DNA from: Pararhizobium capsulatum DSM 1112
GTDB lineage: Bacteria; Pseudomonadota; Alphaproteobacteria; Rhizobiales; Rhizobiaceae
Length of the DNA stretch: 64,000 nt
NCBI RefSeq assembly: GCF_030814475.1
Contig: NZ_JAUSVF010000002.1
Coordinates: 496,001-560,000, forward strand
Direction: 5' to 3'
In this document: piece after piece, positions 1 through 8,140 of the stretch
Position numbering within the stretch: position 1 is the stretch's first letter
Layout of the letters: every line of letters starts with the position of its first letter
The notes under the pieces: model-generated
What the model saw: only the letters and a program-made list of their open reading frames with translations
Databases searched by the model: none
What the model was told of the DNA's origin: nothing
Made by a program: the position numbers and the translations under genes

Positions 1-917
1 GCTGAGCGTCGGTTCGCCGTGTTCTGAGCAACGTGTGGCGTCACCTTGATATCCCGCAAGGCGGCAACGAAGTCTGCCGTATCGTAGGCTTTGTCTGCAG
101 CCAATGTGATGCGATGACGACCATCCATGCGGCCCACCATATCCAGTGCAGCCTCGCGCTCTGCGGTTCCTGTCGCATGGGTCAGCGTGGCGTCGACAAC
201 CAGCCCGTTGCGGTTTTCCATGGTGACGTGGCCCATGTGGCAAAGCTTGGCCGCCTGCCCACGGGCCTTCTTGTAAAGCCTGGCATCCGGGTCGGTGGTC
301 GACGCGTGAGTTGCGTTGCTGCGCTTCTCGCCGTGGAAATCCCGCTCAGGGTTGCGTGCCGTAGCCTTTGCGGGCTTGTTCGCGTCAGCGCCGGAGCCGT
401 TGTTGTCATCACCGTCACCATCAGTCTCGTCCTTGGGCTTGAAGCTCTTCATGCTGGCCCAGGCTTCGATCAAGGTGCCGTCCACCGAGAAGTGCTCGTC
501 TGACAAGAGAGCCTTAACTCGCGGCTGGCTCAGCAATGCGGCCAGGAACTTGGCGGCGATGTCGCCAGCCAGGAGCCGCTCACGGTTCTTGGTGAACACG
601 GTGACGTCCCAGATCGGCGCGTCCATCGACAAGCCGACGAACTATCGGAACAACAGATTGTAGTCCATCTGCTCCATGAGCTGGCGCTCCGAGCGGATCG
701 TGTAGAAAGCCTGCAACAACAGGGCGCGCAGAAGCTTCTCCGGCGGGATCGACGGGCGGCCGATCGCTGAATACATCGCCTCGAAATCAGGCGACAGAAC
801 TTCCAGTGCCTCGTCGACAATCGCGCGGATTGCCCGCAGCGGATGGCTTGTCGGAACGCGTGCTTCGCAGCTCACATAAGAAAACAGACCCGCCGTCTGG
901 ATATCACTGCCCCGCAT
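1..917 (-). pseudogene. IS5-family transposase with in-frame stop, 3' end outside window
   Basis: The start is taken at 917 (MRGSD); an upstream in-frame ATG at 953 is less likely. The N-terminal part (about 90 residues) is the typical IS5-group domain with an RPS.PPEKLLRALLLQAFY-like stretch. The frame then meets TAG at 642-644, in the motif LLFR*FVGLSMD, where the family has Trp (TGG). After the stop the same frame stays open to base 1 and keeps transposase features, including a DEHFSVDGT...AWAS segment and RDFHGEKRSN. One nonsense change therefore inactivates an otherwise readable transposase, unless the stop is read through or is a sequencing error. The C-terminal catalytic part is not in the window. 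Confidence 0.8.
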
Positions 918-1003
918 GTCCTGCTCCTGCCGGCCAATCACTCGGGCATGCAATCACGCCAGTCCGCTCGCAGCAAGCGCCTTTTTCCGCATCCTGCTAG
1001 ACC
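1..1003 (-). mobile_element. IS5-type insertion sequence, partial
   Basis: The left part of this element lies outside the window. It carries an IS5-like transposase on the minus strand and ends near 996-1003, where the truncated IS66 tnpB frame begins. A CTAG at about 997-1000 lies at the junction and could belong to a target duplication, but only one side is visible. The element has inserted into an older IS66-type element. The boundary is accurate to about 10 bp. Confidence 0.6.
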
Positions 1004-1096
1004 GCCATCCCTGACCAAAGCCATCAACGAAGCCGCTCCCTTGCGAAAGTCGACCGGTTGGCAGGAGACGTAAACGACAACGCCAGACGCAATCAT
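1004..1096 (-). pseudogene. IS66 tnpB, 5' fragment
   Basis: The ATG at 1094-1096 overlaps the tnpA stop (ATGA), the normal arrangement in IS66 elements. The fragment reads MIASGVVVYVSC..VDFRKG.ASLMALVRDGGL, the typical TnpB start with the conserved DFRKG motif. After that it runs into the end of the IS5-type element and soon stops. Only about 30 of the usual 115 or so residues remain, so it cannot be functional. Confidence 0.75.
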
Positions 1097-1479
1097 GCCC
1101 TGCGCACCGCCCGTAGGATCTTGGCAAGATGATCCGGCTCGATATCTCCGGCAACGCGCACCACGACGTCACCCATGACGATCTCCACCGGTGAACTTGC
1201 AACAGCTTCGACGCGCGCGAAACTAACCCTTTCATTAGCCTCTTTCGAAAGGGGCACCACCGATCCCGAGGCCAATGCCTTGCGACGCCAGCCGTAAAGC
1301 TGCGAAGCATCCAGTCCTGCAGCGCGTGCGATAGCCGAGACATTCGCCCCCGGCAGAAACGTCTCGGCAATCAGCCGCGCCTTCTCGTCATCCGGCCAAT
1401 CGCGCGGCTTACGTCTCGACCGTACCGGTGTTGCTGTCAAAACCTCAAAGGCACGAGCCTGATTCACACTGTCGCTCAT
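1093..1479 (-). CDS. tnpA: IS66 accessory protein TnpA (HTH)
   Basis: A small IS66-family orf1 protein of 128 residues. It has a helix-turn-helix region (WPDDEKARLIAE..., AIARAAGLDASQLYGWRRK) that probably binds the element ends. An ATG also exists at 1500, but the ATG at 1479 has GGAG about 8 nt upstream and is preferred. The gene is intact, yet its partners TnpB and TnpC are lost here, so the element cannot move on its own. The family assignment is firm from the HTH pattern and the ATGA coupling to tnpB. Confidence 0.8.
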   Translation of the reverse strand: MSDSVNQARAFEVLTATPVRSRRKPRDWPDDEKARLIAETFLPGANVSAIARAAGLDASQLYGWRRKALASGSVVPLSKEANERVSFARVEAVASSPVEIVMGDVVVRVAGDIEPDHLAKILRAVRRA

Positions 1480-1536
1480 AGGATTCTCCGCATGATTCAT
1501 GCCGAAAATGAGCCATTTTACGACGCCCCGCTACGT

Positions 1537-1554
1537 GGGGTCGCCTGCGCTTAC
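1537..1554. repeat. IS66-type terminal inverted repeat
   Basis: Read inward on the minus strand the end is GTAAGCGCAGGCGACCCC, fitting the GTAAGCG start typical of IS66 elements. The matching repeat at the other end is not in the window. Confidence 0.6.
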
Positions 1555-1707
1555 TTAATAGTAGTGGTGTCAAAGGCTCATTTCGGCATCAAACGACGGT
1601 TTTTATGAAACGCCTATGTCCAAATACGTCGGTGGAGACTTTACCAACTTAACGAACTTGACGAAATGGCAGCGACTGGTTATTTTAATTTCAGAAGGTG
1701 GATTGTC

Positions 1708-2370
1708 ATGCCCGTCACGAAAACGTCAGCAAGTGAAACTCCAAATATCGCGCTATCAATGAAGCTGCCTCGCAAGGCCGATTTCGAAAAAGCGTTGCTC
1801 AATCAGTATACCAAGGCGGTGCAGCTGAGCCAGAAGGCTGGCCATCAGGTGAGTTTCCGCGTCGTCGTGGATCCGCGCGCCGGAGCGCAGACAATTTCGA
1901 TCGTCGAGGAAGACCCACTGGTTGGCGACAGTGTGTTTCCGGTCGAAGAGGCTGGCGAACCGGATGACGAACTGAAGGCAGCCCTGTCCTCCGCAAGAGA
2001 GCGCGGCCGTCGCCGCGTTGCAGAGATCCTCAGCGAGGACGACATGCTGAGCGCGGACGTATTTTCCGATCTTCTTGGCGTTTCGCGGGTCACGGTCAAT
2101 ACGAAGCGTCAAAACGGCCAGGTTCTCGGCCTGGATGGGGCCAAGCGAGGGTTCCGGTTTCCGGCCTGGCAGCTCGATCAGGACGGCCGGCCCTATGCGT
2201 CGCTTCCAAAACTGCACGAGATACTGGCAGGTGCCTGGGCCGTTTACCGCTTTCTTGTTTCGCCCCACGGCGCGCTTGACGGTCGCACCGGGCTCGACGC
2301 TTTGAAGCGGGGCCAGGATAGCGGCGTGATCGCCGCAGCCGAGGGCATTGCCCGCGGTGACTTTCGCTAA
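1708..2370 (+). CDS. Xre/MbcA/ParS-type antitoxin partner of RES toxin
   Basis: A protein of 220 residues starting at ATG 1708, chosen because AGAAGGTGG lies just upstream; the frame is open from an ATG at 1666. The central part (AEILSEDDMLSADVFSDLLGVSR..VN) looks like the helix-turn-helix of RES-partner antitoxins. The C-terminal part (LPKLHEILAGAWAVYRFLVSPHGALDGRTGLDAL) resembles the Xre/MbcA/ParS toxin-binding domain. The stop codon abuts the ATG of the RES gene, so the two were translationally coupled. It probably neutralised the toxin and repressed the operon. The antitoxin is intact although the toxin is frameshifted. Confidence 0.75.
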   Translation: MPVTKTSASETPNIALSMKLPRKADFEKALLNQYTKAVQLSQKAGHQVSFRVVVDPRAGAQTISIVEEDPLVGDSVFPVEEAGEPDDELKAALSSARERGRRRVAEILSEDDMLSADVFSDLLGVSRVTVNTKRQNGQVLGLDGAKRGFRFPAWQLDQDGRPYASLPKLHEILAGAWAVYRFLVSPHGALDGRTGLDALKRGQDSGVIAAAEGIARGDFR

Positions 2371-2987
2371 ATGACTGGATTCAAACCGCCTGCCGGTTTC
2401 GAGCGTCAGCCGCTCGATATCGAAACCATTCCGTCAGGGCGTCGCTTTGGCCGGATCTACGCAAGCGCCTTTCCGGACCCGCTGGATTTGGAAAGACGGC
2501 GAGCCGTTTCAGCGATCCGCGCCGACGTGACGCAACGAAGCGCTTCGGCGTTCTTTATCTGGGCGAAACACTCAAGGTCTGTTTCCTCGAAGCGGTTCTG
2601 CGTGATCGCCGCGACGGTCTTATTGGCGATCTTCCTATTGATGAAAAAGAAATCTATGCGCGGCGGTACGCTGAGATCGAGACGATCGCAGACCTCAGTC
2701 TTGTTGACCTGCGCGACGATCACGCCATCAGGATGGGTGTGCCAACTGACGTGGCGAAATCATCGCGTCAGAGCCTTGCGCGCTCCTGGGGGCTGGCATT
2801 CCACGAGCACCAGTCGCTTCCCGACGGCATCATCTATCCATCTCGCCTGAACGGCCACACGAATATCGCCGTCTTCGGGCGTGCCGTCTCCAAGCTGGCG
2901 CCGGCCCGGGTCGTGCCACTGATCGGCGCACCAGGGCTCGCTGCGGTCATCAATGACCTCCGTGTGGGTCTGGTCGATTTCCCTTGA
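2371..2987 (+). pseudogene. RES-domain toxin, frameshifted
   Basis: The frame starts MTGFKPPAGFE right after the antitoxin and reads as a RES protein up to FPDPLDL (about 2490). There one G is missing from a GG(G) run. The homologous reading continues one frame over as GKTASRFSDPR..., FGVLYLGETLKVCFLEAVLRD, and finally SRLNGHTNIAVFGR to the stop at 2987. RES toxins of this type (MbcT/ParT) modify or degrade NAD+ or ADP-ribosylate targets; that is family knowledge. As read, translation leaves the RES frame after 40 residues. The deletion is either a real inactivation or a homopolymer error. Confidence 0.8.
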
Positions 2988-3770
2988 TGCATTGCCGGTT
3001 TAGTGCTGGTCGTTCCCGGCTCGGTTGAGGAGCCTGCGTTCGTCAGGTACTGGCGGCCTCATTTTTGAGTGTGTCTCTCGTCCATAAATGACAAATTCAG
3101 CGTTTCCTGCAGTTTGCCCAGCGTTCCGTCCTTTCGAAACCGAATTCCAGACACCATGACGCTGACGCTGCTGCCGCCAGAATATAGCGTTACGCCCGTA
3201 ACGGACAGCCGCACGACGCAAGAGCTCGTCGGCGGCTAGAGATGCTCGTTTAGGCCATGTAACCGGGCCTGTCCAGGATGCACGGCTTCCGGCTTGGCGT
3301 CGCCGGCCGCGCTCTCGTCATGAAGCACCTTCACATCTCCATTTCGTAGCAGGATCTACAGTCTGTATAACCCGGCGAATGTCGTGCGGGCGAGCTCGAA
3401 TACCAGTCCCGTTCCAACCAATGGCGTTGCCGAACCCAGCTCTTTTGTCTGGCATCCCTAATCCAGTCCCGTCCTTGGACGGTCAACCCGCAGGGGGTTC
3501 GCAGTTCCTGCGACCTCTCTGGCTGCGCCGCCGAGGTGACCGCGGCCGGGCCGGGATCGAACGGGCGCCATCGAGCGGGGATCGGCCCCGCCAACGGATG
3601 GAGCGTCACATGTCGGATCTCAGCCTCGCACAAACCACGCCCTCGATCTTGCCGGACCCTCATGGTCCCGGTCACCCTCTTCGAAATAATTCGAGAGATC
3701 GGCGTCATGCCTTCCGCCGAGTATGACGGCGATGAGGACGCCATCATCAACGAATACGATCCCTTTGCCT
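2988..3770. other. Non-coding or decayed stretch
   Basis: No convincing gene was found. The segment 3680-3787 reads as a short tail (IREIGVMPSAEYDGDEDAIINEYDPF) that has coding character on the plus strand but no clear start, and may be a remnant of a small plasmid gene. Confidence 0.4.
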
Positions 3771-3965
3771 ATGGATCGGCTCATTGAGCCGATCACCCCT
3801 TCGGGGGAGCGCGTGCCGCTTGCGCTGATGCGCGCGCAAGGGAGGCTTCGCCGCGAGCTTGTCCGGCAGATCTGCACATTGCGAACCGCGCCCTTGCGCG
3901 CTTCCATCTTCGCGGGCAGGGCGCTGCCAGTCCGAAAAGTCAGGAAAGCAAAGGATGTGAAATGA
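3771..3965 (+). CDS. Hypothetical small protein upstream of Toprim gene
   Basis: A possible protein of 64 residues starting at ATG 3771 and rich in Arg/Leu. I do not recognise it. Its TGA overlaps the ATG of the following Toprim gene (ATGA at 3962-3965), which would couple their translation. It has no strong ribosome binding site and could be chance. A TraR-box-like sequence lies inside it at 3862-3879. Confidence 0.3.
   Translation: MDRLIEPITPSGERVPLALMRAQGRLRRELVRQICTLRTAPLRASIFAGRALPVRKVRKAKDVK
3862..3879. promoter_or_regulatory. TraR-box-like palindrome
   Basis: TCCGGCAGATCTGCACAT matches the Ti-plasmid tra box ATGTGCAGATCTGCACAT at 14 of 18 positions. The core GCAGATCTGC is a perfect palindrome and the right half is complete; all four mismatches are at the left end. 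It lies 82 bp upstream of the Toprim gene. It is weaker than the site at 11141 and may not be functional. Confidence 0.4.
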
Positions 3966-4897
3966 ATAAGAATGACATCGAGGAGCTGCGTACCCGGGTG
4001 GGCTGCGCAGCCGTCCTTGAGCATGAAGGCTTCGCGATAGACAGAAAAGAGAGCACGCGCCGGGCAGTCAAATTCCGGCGCGACGACGACATCATCATCG
4101 TAATACACGACGACAGGGGCTGGTTCGACGCTCGTTCGGATGCCAAGGGCGACGTCTTCGCGCTTGCAAGATATCTGCAAGGGATCGGTTTTGCAGAAGC
4201 CCTGGCGGCTGTCGGCGAACTGGTCGCGTTTCAGCCAACTGCACCGGTTTGGGAAAAACCTATCGTTCACACGCAAACAATGGCTTCGATCACTGACCGA
4301 TGGAACCACCGAAAACGGCCGTGGCGCGCGTCGGCGACCTGGACGTATCTGCGGCAATGCCGGGAGCTGCCATGGCAGGTCATCTCCGCGGCTGATGAGG
4401 CTGACGTTCTTCGGGAAGGCCCTTATGGCTCGATGTGGGCAAAGCATGTCGATGAGGCTGGCGCCGTCATCGGCTGGGAGGAGCGCGGTCCGGACTGGCG
4501 CGGGTTTTCCACCGGCGGCGCTAAGGCGCTCTTCCAGCTTGGGAGCACCAGTGCCCGACGGATCTGTGTGACCGAGGCTGCGATCGATGCGCTTAGCCTT
4601 GCCGCGATCGAACAGACAAGACCGGACACGCTCTATGTCAGCACCGGAGGCGGTTGGTCTCCGCTAACCGCGCTCGCGTTGGAAAACCTAGCGTCCGGGG
4701 AGGGCGCATGGCTTGTGGCCGCGACCGACAACAATGTTCAGGGTGAGGTCTTTGCCGATCGTCTGCGCCAGATGGCAGATCGCGCCGGTTGCGATTTCTC
4801 GCGGCTGAGGCCGGAAGCTGAGGATTGGAATGAGGAATTGAAGGAGTGGAGGGAGAGAGGAGAGCTGCCGCATACGCGGCCAGCGCATCAAGGGTGA
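3962..4897 (+). CDS. DUF3991/Toprim domain plasmid protein
   Basis: A protein of 311 residues typical of rhizobial plasmid backbones. The N-terminal half (IEELRTRVGCAAVLE.EGFAIDRKESTRRAVKFR, GDVFALARYLQG.GFAEAL) resembles the zinc-finger-like/DUF3991 part of primase-related proteins. The C-terminal part (RRICVTEAAIDALSLAAIEQ, then YVSTGGG and LVAATDNNVQGE.FADRL) fits a Toprim fold, with the TEAAIDALS motif carrying the conserved Glu and ATDNN in place of the usual DxD. It may act in plasmid DNA metabolism. The substrate is not evident. It is followed by a GC-rich hairpin at 4904-4925. Confidence 0.7.
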   Translation: MNKNDIEELRTRVGCAAVLEHEGFAIDRKESTRRAVKFRRDDDIIIVIHDDRGWFDARSDAKGDVFALARYLQGIGFAEALAAVGELVAFQPTAPVWEKPIVHTQTMASITDRWNHRKRPWRASATWTYLRQCRELPWQVISAADEADVLREGPYGSMWAKHVDEAGAVIGWEERGPDWRGFSTGGAKALFQLGSTSARRICVTEAAIDALSLAAIEQTRPDTLYVSTGGGWSPLTALALENLASGEGAWLVAATDNNVQGEVFADRLRQMADRAGCDFSRLRPEAEDWNEELKEWRERGELPHTRPAHQG

Positions 4898-5027
4898 AGC
4901 CGCCGCCCGCCTGACGGCGGCCCTTGACCCGCTGCCCGCGAGGCGCCGGCTGAGGAGGGGTGATCAAAGGACTGAACAGAGAGGTCGAACAGGCTTCGCT
5001 TCAGTCGCAACCCCGAAGGAGCCGCAA

Positions 5028-5402
5028 ATGTTCGTTTCGCCCGCTATCCGTAAGGTGTTCGAAGGTGTGGCCAGCCGCCACGAAATGTATGCCTTGTTCA
5101 ACCGCCACAGCCAATCGCCGTTCGACGATGATCGGATAAATGGCACGCGCTACGTCGGCGAGTGGTTTGAGATATCGGAAGCCGACCACGACCACATGTT
5201 CGAGATCGTGCCGCCGCTCTTCTATCGCGGTGACATGTTCGCCATGCGCGAGTTTCTGGCCGCAAGCGTCACAAGCGTGTTCTTTGCGCTGACGATCGAC
5301 GATCGGTCCCGATGGTTTCACGGATATTGCGACCTTGGCGATCGTCAGTCGCCAGACCGGATGCGCGCCGAAATTGTCACTCGGGAATCCCGCCAGTCCG
5401 TC
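5028..5402 (+). pseudogene. DUF1419 protein, C-terminally truncated
   Basis: The ATG at 5028 begins about 125 residues that fit the DUF1419 family found beside parB-like genes on rhizobial plasmids: VIRKVF-like start, YVGEWFEISEADHDHMFEI.PPL, RGDMFAMREFL, ITSVFFAL-like segment and FHGYCDL.DR.SP.RMR. After RAEIVTRESR the family C-terminus is missing and the frame runs on, without stop, through the parB N-terminal region in the wrong frame. Sequence after about 5400 is the leader of parB, so a deletion has probably joined the two genes. The function of DUF1419 is unknown. Confidence 0.65.
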
Positions 5403-5427
5403 CGCCCGAAACCTGGAGGTTATTCCC

Positions 5428-6230
5428 ATGCAGTTGATTACAGCCGTTCCGCGCAGCCTGAAGGACAATCCCGACCGGTCCCGCCAATCGAAATCCTCAC
5501 CCCAATCCGACGCGCTGCTTTGCGCATCTATCCGGGCCATCGGTGTCGTCCAGCCGCCGATAGTCAAACTCGATCCGGAAGGCGGCAACAGCTACATCAT
5601 CGTCTTCGGTCACCGCCGCGCCGCCCAGGCGATTGCCGCGGATCTCTTGGAAATCCCGCCGCTGCTGGCCGATCCATCCGACGATCTCGGCGCCATGCAG
5701 TCGTTCGCCGAAAACATCGCCCGCGAGCCGCTGAACCCGGTCGATCAGTGGCGCGCGGCGACATGCCGAACGAACAGCAGCTGCGCACGATCGCGGCTGC
5801 CGGTCAGGATGAGCAGGCCGAGGTCTGGAAGAAGAATAAGCCGAAGAAGCAGGAGCCGCAGGTGTCCTGGTGGGAGATCGCCCGGGCGCTGACCTCCACT
5901 CGCATGCTGGCCAAACATGCGAGCTTCGGTGACGAACTGGCGCAGGCCTACGGCATCACCTGGGTCGAGGGCCTGTTTGCACCCGCCGATGAAGACAGCC
6001 GCTACACCACCGATGTCGAGGCATTCCTCGGAGCCCAGCAGGAGTGGATCGCCAGCAATCTGCCTAAGCGCGGATCGGTCATCGAGGCCAATGAATACGG
6101 CCAGGCCAAGCTGCCGGCAAAGGCTCAACAGGTCTACGGCAAGCCCGGGAAGGGCGACCTGACCGGATGGTACATCAACGCGCGCGACGGGTCGGTCCAG
6201 TCCGTTGCCTACCGGCGGCGCACCGCATGA
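5428..6230 (+). pseudogene. ParB-like partition/nuclease protein with internal deletion
   Basis: ATG 5428 has a good GGAGG site (CTGGAGGTTATTCCC). The first about 110 residues are a ParB N-terminal domain: SIRAIGVVQPPIV, then FGHRRAAQA, then NIAREPLNPVDQWRA. At about 5757 the reading frame must change to reach the known C-terminal part of the same family (DMPNEQQLRTIAAA, KEVWKK-like, SWWEIARAL..TRM, YGI.WVEDLFAPADEDSRYTTDVEAFLGAQQEW-like). The middle of the protein, several hundred residues in related plasmid proteins, is gone. The joint carries GGCGCGCGGCG, which could be read as the end of QWRA or as the family's MARGD, so a short direct repeat may have guided the deletion. Not functional as read. 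Confidence 0.7.
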
Positions 6231-6694
6231 CGCTCCCGGAAATCTTTGCCCGGCACGGCGAGCCCTATTTTCGCGACGGCGAGCGGCGGGTGCTCGCGCG
6301 GCTCCTGGCCGAAGGGCCGAAAGTGGTGGCGACCGGCGGCGGTGCCTTCATGAATGCCGAGACCCGCGCGCTGATCGCGGAGCAGGGGGTGTCGATCTGG
6401 CTGAAAGCCGATTTCGACGTACTGATCCGCCGCGTGCGCGGGGGCGCCAACCGGCCGTTGCTGCAAACCCCCGATCCCGATAGCGCCCTGCGCAAGTTTA
6501 TCGATGAGCGTTACCCAACTTATGCTCTGGCCGACGTGACGGTGGTGTCCGTCGACGGCCAGCACGAAATGGTCGCGGCGGTAACGATGCAGGCTTTGAT
6601 GTCCTATTTGAACGTCCACCCCGTGCCGCAGGCCCGCCCGACCGCTACGGAAGAGGGTATTTTCATGACCAGGGTGCGGGCCGACATGCCCTGA
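6227..6694 (+). pseudogene. aroK: Shikimate kinase fragment lacking the P-loop
   Basis: This 155-residue frame matches the C-terminal three quarters of alphaproteobacterial shikimate kinase: PEIFARHGEPYFRDGERRV, then VVATGGGAFMN (the shikimate-binding GGG motif), SIWLKADFDVLIRRV, the lid ANRPLLQTPDP, and YPTYALADVTV. The first about 50 residues, with the ATP-binding GxxGxGKS loop, are missing, so it cannot phosphorylate shikimate. The start ATG is an internal Met of the family and overlaps the parB stop (ATGA), probably by chance at a deletion joint. A chromosomal aroK must supply the function. Confidence 0.8.
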
Positions 6695-7063
6695 TGAGCG
6701 CAGTCATGAGTATCGCTCTGTGCCTTCAATGGCATGGGCCTGTTTGAACACCGAGCACCGCCAGATAATGCCATTGCCATATCCCTTGATCAGTCAGCGG
6801 ACACGTCCACTGCGGTCTCGATGGGGCATGTCTGACCAAAGATCGCCTCATTGCATTCGGCTCGATCGGCATCCGCAACGGCCGGATCGTTTTCTTCCCC
6901 TGTGCGCTGAAGCGCCCATTCCTCGCGAGGCAAGAAAGCCTCTCCTTTGGCCGTCCTCCACTCCGTTTCGGCATTTCAGGTGCAGGCCGATCGTCTCCGG
7001 TCCTATCGACTGCCATCGAGGCCGCGATGGACGCAGCCCGAACAACCGAAAAGGATTACGACA
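6695..7063. other. Intergenic stretch with a possible decayed reading frame
   Basis: No intact gene is seen. From 6728 a coding-like run (MGLFEH.APPDNAIAI...) reaches a stop at 6834. One frame over it would continue as LTKDRLIAFGSIGIRNGRIVFFPC. This may be a remnant of a hypothetical plasmid gene. I do not recognise it. Confidence 0.3.
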
Positions 7064-7375
7064 ATGGCAACCATCGGCTCTTTCACCGCTTCCGGCAACG
7101 GCTTCTCCGGCACCATCAAGACCCTCAACCTCAACGTCAAGGCAACCATCCGCACGGTGGAGCGCACTTCCGAGAAAGGCCCGGACTACCGCATCCTCGC
7201 CGGAGCTACGGTCGAATTCGGCGCAGCCTGGAAGAAGACCTCCAACGAAGGCCGCGACTACCTCTCGGTCAAGCTCGATGACCCGAGCTTCCCGGCTCCG
7301 ATCTACGCAACGCTGATCGAGGTCGAAGGCGAGGAAGGCCTCTCCCTCATCTGGTCCCGGTCGAACCGGGACTGA
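7064..7375 (+). CDS. DUF736 family protein
   Basis: A protein of 103 residues starting [20 protein letters not shown], the standard DUF736 opening; GPDYRI, FGAAWKK and [17 protein letters not shown] follow. AAAGGA lies upstream of ATG 7064. DUF736 genes are very common on rhizobial plasmids and integrative elements near transfer genes. Their role is unknown. The gene is intact and ends just before a strong hairpin shared with the convergent HU gene. Confidence 0.9.
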   Translation: MATIGSFTASGNGFSGTIKTLNLNVKATIRTVERTSEKGPDYRILAGATVEFGAAWKKTSNEGRDYLSVKLDDPSFPAPIYATLIEVEGEEGLSLIWSRSNRD

Positions 7376-7383
7376 TACCGGAT

Positions 7384-7403
7384 GCCCCGCCGTAAGGCGG
7401 GGC
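7384..7403. terminator. Hairpin between convergent DUF736 and HU genes
   Basis: Stem GCCCCGCC / GGCGGGGC with a GTAA loop, a perfect 8-bp GC stem. It lies 8 bp after the DUF736 stop and 14 bp from the HU stop. No long T run follows on either strand, so it may end transcription weakly or protect both mRNA ends. Confidence 0.6.
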
Positions 7404-7417
7404 TCTCCACATCAGGA

Positions 7418-7696
7418 TCACTTGTTCAGTGCATCCTTGAGCGCCTTAGCAGGCGCGAAGGTCAGCTTCTTCGAAGCGGCAACCGTCATCTTCTCTCCGG
7501 TCGCAGGATTGCGACCCTCACGCTCAGGCGATGCCTTCACCTTAAATTTGCCGAAGCCGGGGATCGACGTTTCGGCGTCGGAGCCTGCTGCATCGGCGAT
7601 CGCCTGGAACACGGCTTCGACGATGCCCTTGGCCTGGACCTTGGTCAGGCTGTTGTCGGCTGCAATCTTGTCGGCGATTTCATTGGCGTTGGTCAT
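7418..7696 (-). CDS. HU-family DNA-binding protein
   Basis: A histone-like HU/IHF protein of 92 residues starting MTNANEIADKIA at 7696, with GAGGGA upstream; a longer frame from 7720 has no better signal. It shows LTKVQAKGIVEAVFQAI, the conserved IPGFGKFKV core, and the DNA-binding arm region with EGRNPATGEKM. HU bends DNA and compacts plasmids; near oriT it may help relaxosome or segregation complexes, which is inference. The gene is complete. Confidence 0.92.
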   Translation of the reverse strand: MTNANEIADKIAADNSLTKVQAKGIVEAVFQAIADAAGSDAETSIPGFGKFKVKASPEREGRNPATGEKMTVAASKKLTFAPAKALKDALNK

Positions 7697-7778
7697 GGAA
7701 TCCCTCGCATCTTCTAACAATGAAAGAATCCGTGTCAGCTTATGACCGTCTTGTCATCGGCAACCGGGGAAGCGCGGA

Positions 7779-8045
7779 TCAGATCCGCGGGATGTCCACA
7801 GGTGGTTTCGGTCGGTAGCCCCGTTTACGCTTCTCGCGAAGCACGTCGAGGAACAGGTTGATGGCCTGGGTCTCGTCGTCGAACAGATGCACCATCTGCT
7901 GCCCGCGCGTTCCGATCCGACCCCAGGCGCGAACAAGCGATACCTCGCCGAACAAGGTCGGCTGAACAGCAAGCGCATAGAACCGCGCCATGTTCTTTTC
8001 CGGCGCGATCCGCTCAACATAGAGGTGATAGGGCTGCGTGATCAT
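7779..8045 (-). CDS. WGR domain protein
   Basis: A protein of 88 residues starting at 8045 (MITQPYHLYVERIAPEKNMARFYAL), with the WGR signature as AWGRIGTRGQQ followed by a helix (INLFLDVLREKRKRGY). WGR domains bind nucleic acid in PARPs and polymerase-associated proteins. Stand-alone small WGR proteins are frequent on rhizobial plasmids beside traG. Their role is unknown. It lies between the HU gene and the nuclease on the same strand. Confidence 0.85.
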   Translation of the reverse strand: MITQPYHLYVERIAPEKNMARFYALAVQPTLFGEVSLVRAWGRIGTRGQQMVHLFDDETQAINLFLDVLREKRKRGYRPKPPVDIPRI

Positions 8046-8140
8046 GACGGCAGAATCGCGCGTCCGGATTCTGCCGTCCAATGAATGTTGTGAATCGGAT
8101 GGGTATCAACGATTCACGACGGTGATGCGTGGCGCCTGGA

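Larger units (their letters stand above)
1004..1554 (-). mobile_element. IS66-family element remnant
   Basis: This is one end of an IS66-type element: terminal repeat, intact tnpA, and the first about 30 codons of tnpB. The rest was replaced or displaced by the IS5-type insertion at about 1003. The outer end is set by the GTAAGCG-type terminus at 1554. Confidence 0.7.

Noticed and set aside
5028..6230. A novel 400-residue protein
   Set aside because: Only the first 125 and last about 155 residues look like protein families (DUF1419 and ParB); the middle is ParB sequence in the wrong frame, so it is treated as two broken genes.
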